DNA from: Thunnus maccoyii
Taxonomy: Eukaryota > Chordata > Actinopteri > Scombriformes > Scombridae
DNA length: 64,000 bases
Direction of reading: 5' to 3'
Assembly (NCBI RefSeq): GCF_910596095.1
Contig: NC_056554.1
Location: 5,704,001-5,768,000, forward strand
Shown here: positions 58,220-64,000 of the stretch, one piece after another
Layout: each line of letters opens with the position of its first letter
How positions within the stretch are numbered: position 1 is the stretch's first letter
Position numbers and translations under genes: made by a program
Notes under the pieces: generated by a model
Databases searched by the model: none
Told to the model about the DNA's origin: nothing
Seen by the model: the letters and a program-made list of their open reading frames with translations, nothing else

Positions 58220-59008
58220 GGTGCGTATGATTGTAGCTCAGCAATGTGTGTAATCAAACTGTGCTCCAGGAAGGGTGCTCTCAACTTAAGAGGTGGGGCC
58301 ATTTTTTCTTGCTCATACAGTTGCGTAAACTGTCCACATGAATGCTTTCTGTAAAACGAGTGTTGATGCCAAATGATCGTCTGAACGGATACGAGATGGT
58401 TATCCTAAAGGTTATTTTAGCTACGTAGTGTTCAAACCAAAGTTAAAGAATGATAGAATTTACACACACACACCCCTCCCAAATCTGAACAAACCCTGGT
58501 GAAACCCAAATATAGCAACAGCTAGCCAGCTAAGGAGACACAATATACAGGTTTGGATTTACCCAAAAGTGTTTTCACAGCAAAGCTAACACACCTGGAG
58601 CAATCTGTCTCTCTACTGAATGCACACAGACATTATGTTGATCCTCCATCCAATTCTTTGTAAGACAGCAATCCTACCTTCCTATGTAGGAGTAAAAAGA
58701 GCATCACTGGGATTAGTAACTGTGTCAATACTGAATTTAAAAACTGAATCCTTTACATTACTTGTAAGAGATTTGAAACTACTCATTAATGAAAAATGTA
58801 TCACATCAGTGTAATGTGCTCTGGTTAAAACATTGATCAAGAATGTTGTTGGATTTGTTCTGTGTCAGCTGTCAACTGATCTTTGTGTGACTCAATACTA
58901 GTAAAACCTCACAATATGTCAATAATGTGTATAGACCAGAGGCAGACTGAACACCACTGGATGTCATGTAGGCAGCTATACTGGAAACATCTACAATGTG
59001 GAGATGAT
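58220..59008. other. Upstream region of gene A5
   Basis: Putative promoter and spacer as in unit I. Confidence 0.4.
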
Positions 59009-59318
59009 GGGGCGGCTGTGGCTCAGGAGGTAGCGCGGGTCATCCACTAATGGGAAGATCGGCGGTTAGATTCCCGGCTCCTCCAGTCCACATGCCCATG
59101 TGTCCTTGGGCAAGATACTTAACCCCTCAGTGTATGAATGTGTGTGAATGGTTAGTTTCCTCTGATGGGCAGGTTGGGACCTTGCATGGTAGCCCCTGTA
59201 CCCATTCAGCTTATGAATGTGTGTGAATGGGTGAATGTGATTTGTAGTGTAAAAGCGCTTTGAGTGGTCGGAAGACTAGAAAGGTGCTATACAAGTACAG
59301 TCCATTTACCATTTACCA
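59009..59318 (+). mobile_element. tRNA-derived SINE, unit V copy
   Basis: Same insertion as at 5880. The B box is mutated to ggttAgattcc. Confidence 0.7.
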
Positions 59319-60230
59319 TGATCAGCCGTCATCCTCTAGAACCTCAACAGTGAGGCTCAGCTAAGTGATGTACTGCTGTGAATATGTATGTAATGGAATC
59401 ACTGATCTTCACACACACTCACTAAAGCATATCATAGTAAAACAAGCTATTTTTGGAAGATGCTTAATAATTATGTCTCCATAAGCCGACAGCTTGACAT
59501 ATATATGAGGTATGAATGTGGGAACTGATGAAAGGGGAATTAAAAAAATCATGTGTCAATAAGCAGAACTTTATTTCAGATACCTGGAAAAAGAGGGACG
59601 AGTGTTTAACCAGTTCCTCCACATGGTACCTGAGAAAAACTTGATGCTGCCAGTCTTCCTTTGAATTTGACGTACCAAATGAATCACTGTGTCACGCACA
59701 CCTGACATGCACCTTGTCTTGAGAGGATCTGTGTGCATTGATTGAAAAAAAAATGCAATTTGTATTTTCTGTACCTGGGCAGGTCTTAATCTATCTGGGC
59801 AGGTCTTAATCTATCTGGACAGGCTGCCCAAGTAGAGAGAAACACTGATGTACAGTCTGGAGCAGAGTGAATGTTTTCACATGAGGCTGTCAGTGTCAAA
59901 CTGTGTCACAAGTTGCTTATAGATCATGTGAAGATAAAACAGTGGTGCAAGTTTGTCAGAAGTGTTAAGATACATATACAGATATGTCACTAATACAGAC
60001 AGGGCTGTTTGTCACCACAGTGTAAAGTGCAACAAGGGGCAGGTGGGAGCCACATATAATTATATTTATAAATACGACCTTTTAAAATACATATTTGAAT
60101 TCAGACATTTAGTACATCAATATCAGTTTAAATATCCAGTTTTCACTTTGATGGTTGTAAGTTTTGCAAAAAGGTTTTTATAAATGTTCTGTAGAAGCTG
60201 ATCATTTAGTCTACTTGACAGCAGAAAGTC
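59319..60230. other. Spacer, unit V
   Basis: Duplicate of 6188-7098. No gene. Confidence 0.5.
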
Positions 60231-60274
60231 ACACAGTTAACTACACAGTTAACTACACAGTTAACTACACAGTT
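60231..60274. repeat. 12-bp minisatellite, unit V
   Basis: About 3.5 copies, the shortest of the five arrays, all of the AACT form. Confidence 0.9.
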
Positions 60275-60648
60275 TTGACTGAACAGGTCTCTTGACTTTC
60301 AGGTCAGTTGTGCTCTGACTACACTGTGATATTATGTGTACCTCACTCACTCCTCCACTGTTGCATCTAACTCTCTCTATAAGAGAATATGTACCATCAT
60401 AGAGTGCTCTCACTGGCTCCTCCTCCATCAAACACAAATCATATGTTTTTACAAAATAAACTTTGACTGTGAGAAAGAAAATGCTGAGAATTAAAGCTCT
60501 GCAGTAGGTCAGTGATTGAAAATGATCTTTATTGCAAAATGAGATTTTTTTGTTGGCAAGAGATGTTATTCCTCTCAGTAACAACAACACACAAAAGCCC
60601 CAAAGCAGATTAATATGATGAAGCATCAGTTCCAGTTGTTTCCTGAGT
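60275..60648. other. 3' flank of gene B5
   Basis: B-type 3' UTR; minus-strand AATAAA near 60527, about 120 nt after the stop. Confidence 0.5.
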
Positions 60649-62410
60649 CTATCTGGTGGCAGCATACACTACATTTGGCTCCACCACCTTTCTTTTTCTT
60701 TTTGCTTGAAATGTGACTGCAGCGTAGTTCAGCTGATCAGAGGCCTGATTCTGTAAAAAGAGTATTTACAGTCTTAATGTGGTGACTTGATAAGATTGAA
60801 ATAAAATACAATATAGATACTGGTTCTTTGAGGCCGATACCAATATTGATATTTGGCCAATTGTCATGAACACCATGATGCCTTGATTTTTTTTTTAAAG
60901 GATTGTGGCATTTAGTGAAGATGTGTATGAAGGAAAACATTTTACAGTTGAAAAATAAACTTGTTTGTGCTCTCTGATGGACACATTATGTAAAGAAGAC
61001 ACTGTTTCTAAATGACACATATCTTTGGCATTTTTATATTTGAATTTCTTGCTTATTTTGCTTATTTCTTACTCATCAGCCAACATAAACTGTGATACTG
61101 CAACAAGATCATTTCAGCTAATAGGTCTGGCTGTTTCTTGGTCTGTCATACAATATATCAAAGTAAATGTAAAAGTAGGATTCACCTCACTTGGTTGTGG
61201 ATTCTGTTCTTCTTCAGCTAAGTGACAGAGACAATTACATCTGATCAGTTATTTGACAGTCATTGTTCTAAAATATTGCTGTTATTACATTTTTCAAGCA
61301 AGACGTTTCATATATTTCCTCCATATTGTCAACACTTGAAGAGAATGTCCAGTAGCAACAAAACCAATTATAAGACAGAAACAGTAACTTTGAAAAAGTA
61401 CCTGTCTTAAGTTTCCTGATTTTAACCAGCAGACCAATGATGACCATTACAAGGAAAACAGTCAGACCAGCCAGGATCACACTCGTCAACTTTGTTATTC
61501 CATCAGACTCACACTCACATTCTACAAGAAAGATCATTAAATCAGACTAAATTACTACCAGAAGTGACTTGAGATGAAAAACAAATCAAGCAGAGATGTT
61601 TCATTTTCAAATGTTTGATAATCTGCATTTCTACATCTGCAAATCTTACTTTTAGATGTGTCGTCCACGTCATCATGTGATCCATCATCACTGCCTTTTA
61701 ATGAAATGAAGATACATTTAGTCTTGATTTTGAGAGATTTGCATCACAATCATTGTTTGGTAATGTTTAAACTGTCACTTTGTTGCATATGTAGATATTA
61801 GATAATAATGATGAAATATATTAACAATATAAACATAAATGACCAAACAAAATACAAGACTTAACATTAATCTTACCTTTAACTTTTAAATGTATCTCAC
61901 TGAAAAGTAGACATGCACTTGTGTAGAATCCACAGAAATACAGTCCAGAGTCTGATGAATCCACTTGTTTGATGTTCAGAGAGACAGTAGAGATGTTGGA
62001 GCTCATTTCAAATTTTCCCTTCTGAACACCATCACAGAATTTAACTTCGCTGTTAGACCCGATCTTAACAGAGATACAGTAGATCTTGGTTCTGTTGACA
62101 AGTCTCAACCAGAAAGTTACAGAGTCATGTTTTAATATATTGGAGCACTGCAGTGTGACTTCTTCACCAGACTGGACCTCCACAACCTGAGACTCAGACA
62201 CTGAGACAGAGATCCAGCCTTAAACACACAGCAGAGACAAGTTGTTACAGGAAGATAAACGATACCTCTTAATGAATTTAACAGTGAGTATATAATCGTG
62301 TCGGCTGAACATAGAATAACAACATTTGTAATGAAGTTGAGACTAATTCAAAGCCAATACTCACTAATGCTGCAGAGACTTAAAGCAGTTATCAAGGTAA
62401 AGGTCTTCAT
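60649..62410 (-). CDS. Single V-set Ig receptor with ITIM, B type, copy B5
   Basis: Predicted 228 aa. Exons: 62365-62410, 61877-62218, 61650-61694, 61402-61521, 61186-61217, 60649-60750. The V-exon acceptor reads tttaAG instead of tttcAG, still AG but weaker (position -3 C to A). V variants: SNILKHDSVTFWL, VKIGSNSEVKFCDGVQKG, GFYTSACLLFSEIH, which has an extra cysteine in the last loop. The linker is SDDGSHDDVDD and the stalk CECESD. The tail is SDQLNYAAV ... NVVYAATR. Confidence 0.82.
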
Positions 62411-62621
62411 GGTGCGTATGACTGAAGCTCTGCAATGTCCGTACTTGATGTGTGACCCAGGAAGGTTGATTTCAACATAAAGAGGCGGGCTGTTTTCTTG
62501 TTGCTTGTCCTGTTCCTCAAACTGACATTAATGCTTTCAGGAAAAGCATCTTGATGCAGATGTTTGCCTCAATGAGAACGAGACAAAGTTATTTTTCAGA
62601 CAATGTGATTTAATAATAAAT
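62411..62621. other. Upstream region of gene B5, end of array
   Basis: Same promoter-proximal sequence as B1, up to 'tttaataataaat', where the tandem array stops. Confidence 0.5.
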
Positions 62622-64000
62622 TAAAGCTGCAAGCAGCGATGATCGGGCCCTCGCACCCCAGCGCATGTCGAAGTGACGCTCAGTCCAAGGGCTTTTGTCA
62701 GTGACTTGTTGTGTAAAGTTTGAGGCAGATCCAACCGTGTACACTCAAGTTATATCAATTTCCTCTGTCATGGCGAAACATCAAAACTCAACGCCACGCC
62801 ACGGCCAAACCATCATGATCATACACTAGTCTAGATGACACACACTGATTTTTAAGTCCTTACGATGGATTCTGTAGGAGGAGTTCTTTAAAATACAAGG
62901 TATGCGAAATGGCCAAGAAAAGGCGAAAATGTACCATTTTTTTCAAGATGGCCGACTTCCTGTTCGACTTACAATAAGGCTTCAAGAGGCTTTTTTGTGC
63001 GTGTTGACATTATACATGTGCCCTGTGAATTTCATCTTTCTACGTTAATCTGGAAGGCGGGGCTGCAATTTTGAAATTTTAAAGGGGGCGCTGTTGAGCC
63101 ATTTTGCCACGCCCATTCAAAGCGACCACATAGGATTTTAGCTGACATCACTCTAGACATGTGTGTCAAGTTTCATGACTGTAGAGCAATCCCTTCTCCC
63201 TGAAAAACAGTATCATATTTCATGGCGAAGGATGTGTCGCCATGGTAACAGCATTCAGTTTTGGGTCATCAGCTGCCAAATGTAGCATCACCAAGGTCTT
63301 GTTTATTAGCTGACTTAATTTCAGGTGCATCAGCCAAATTTCCTAGGAGTAATTAGACAAAGTACGACGCATGATACTTCCTGTTGCCAGTAGGTGGCGC
63401 TATGACTTTCGCTAAATATGAGACTGAACATGTGTTCAGATTGGGACTCTTAACAAGCATATGAAATTTGGAAAAGATCAGACCACGTGGAGTCAAGTTA
63501 TAAGGCATTGAAATTTCATGGCGTCACATCGAAATTCGCCGCGTCGCCATGGCAACACCTTTCAACGAAGGGTCACCAACTTCATAATATAAGATCTCCA
63601 AGGTCTTGAGGCTATTCTCAGTAAATTTCAGCTGGATTCCATCACCGTGCTGCCCACAGGGTGTCAGAGCGTAAAACATGTAACTTCCTGTTGCCAGGAG
63701 GTGGCGCTATGACTCATATCCTGTATTGTCACATGGACCCGTTCAGGGCGGGACTCTTATGAAGCACAAAAGGTTTGGCTCTCTTAGGATCATGTATGCC
63801 GGAGTTATAGCCGTTTCATTTTTCATGGCGAAGGATCGAAATTCGCCGCCCAGCCACGCCCCCTAGGAAAGACTAATGAGAATTGTTTTAGCAACTTTTA
63901 ATCTCCTATGCCTGTAGATGATACGGACCGAATTTGAAAGTCCTGGGGTCAAATCTCTAGGAGGAGTTCGTTAAAGTATGCGGGCTGGAAATGACAAAAT
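62622..64000. mobile_element. Unclassified dispersed repeat, runs off the window
   Basis: It starts TTAAAGCTGCAAGCAGCG and is unlike the array: more GC-rich, with no long open frame. It contains internal repeats about 304 bp apart (cttcctgttgccag.aggtggcgctatgac at 63379 and 63683), and also catggcgaaggat and tcgaaattcgccgc twice each. Such modules with 'ggtggcgctatgac' are common in fish genomes, but I cannot assign a transposon class, and the right end is not in view. Confidence 0.6.

Noticed and set aside
62622-64000. piggyBac insertion suggested by the TTAA at the junction
   Set aside because: The TTAA is not present in the uninterrupted site of other units, and the other end is outside the window.

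Overview
The window is genomic DNA of a teleost fish, or a close relative. The genes are split by small GT-AG introns. The DNA between them is AT-rich and carries (TG)n tracts, a tRNA-derived SINE, hAT-like MITEs and a Ty3/gypsy LTR retrotransposon, all typical of ray-finned fish. I cannot name the species. No rRNA gene, tRNA gene, CRISPR array or prokaryotic signal is visible.

Most of the window is a young tandem array, made of repeat units of about 8.6-22.6 kb starting near 1, 12201, 20798, 43433 and 53781. Every recognisable host gene is on the minus strand and follows one six-exon plan: signal peptide; one V-set Ig domain; a 45-nt acidic linker; a transmembrane exon; a short cytoplasmic exon; and a terminal exon whose tail usually carries an ITIM (LNYAAV) and a second tyrosine (VVYAATR). 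The predicted products are small (about 197-247 aa) inhibitory, immune-type receptors. They resemble the teleost NITR / CD300-like / NILT groups in layout, but the family is not settled from sequence alone.

Nine reconstructable copies are present. The A type (SESHTVEVQ) starts at 3700, 24479, 46910 and 56827, plus an A/B chimera at 28451. The B type (SESQVVEVQ) starts at 7600, 38501 and 60649, plus a B copy with a different tail at 15976. Around them lie relics: five frameshifted tail exons (P), five intact orphan tail exons (D1), three truncated V exons (C), three terminal tail scraps (E) and one tail fragment left by deletion of a whole gene (50824). The array is therefore evolving by unequal crossover, exon loss and gene conversion. 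Terminal and linker exons are swapped or lost while the reading frame is kept, because the linker exon is phase-symmetric.

Unit III is enlarged by an extra chimeric gene and by an almost unmutated Ty3/gypsy element (31567-37969, minus strand). That element has a 4-bp target duplication, intact gag and pol, and a textbook -1 frameshift signal (G GGA AAC, a 6-nt spacer and an 11-bp stem). Its Gag lacks a zinc knuckle, and its 5' LTR lacks the last 29 nt seen in the 3' LTR. The array ends at about 62620, where an unrelated dispersed repeat begins and runs off the window.

Exon coordinates were worked out by hand from splice signals and conserved frames. No transcript evidence was available.
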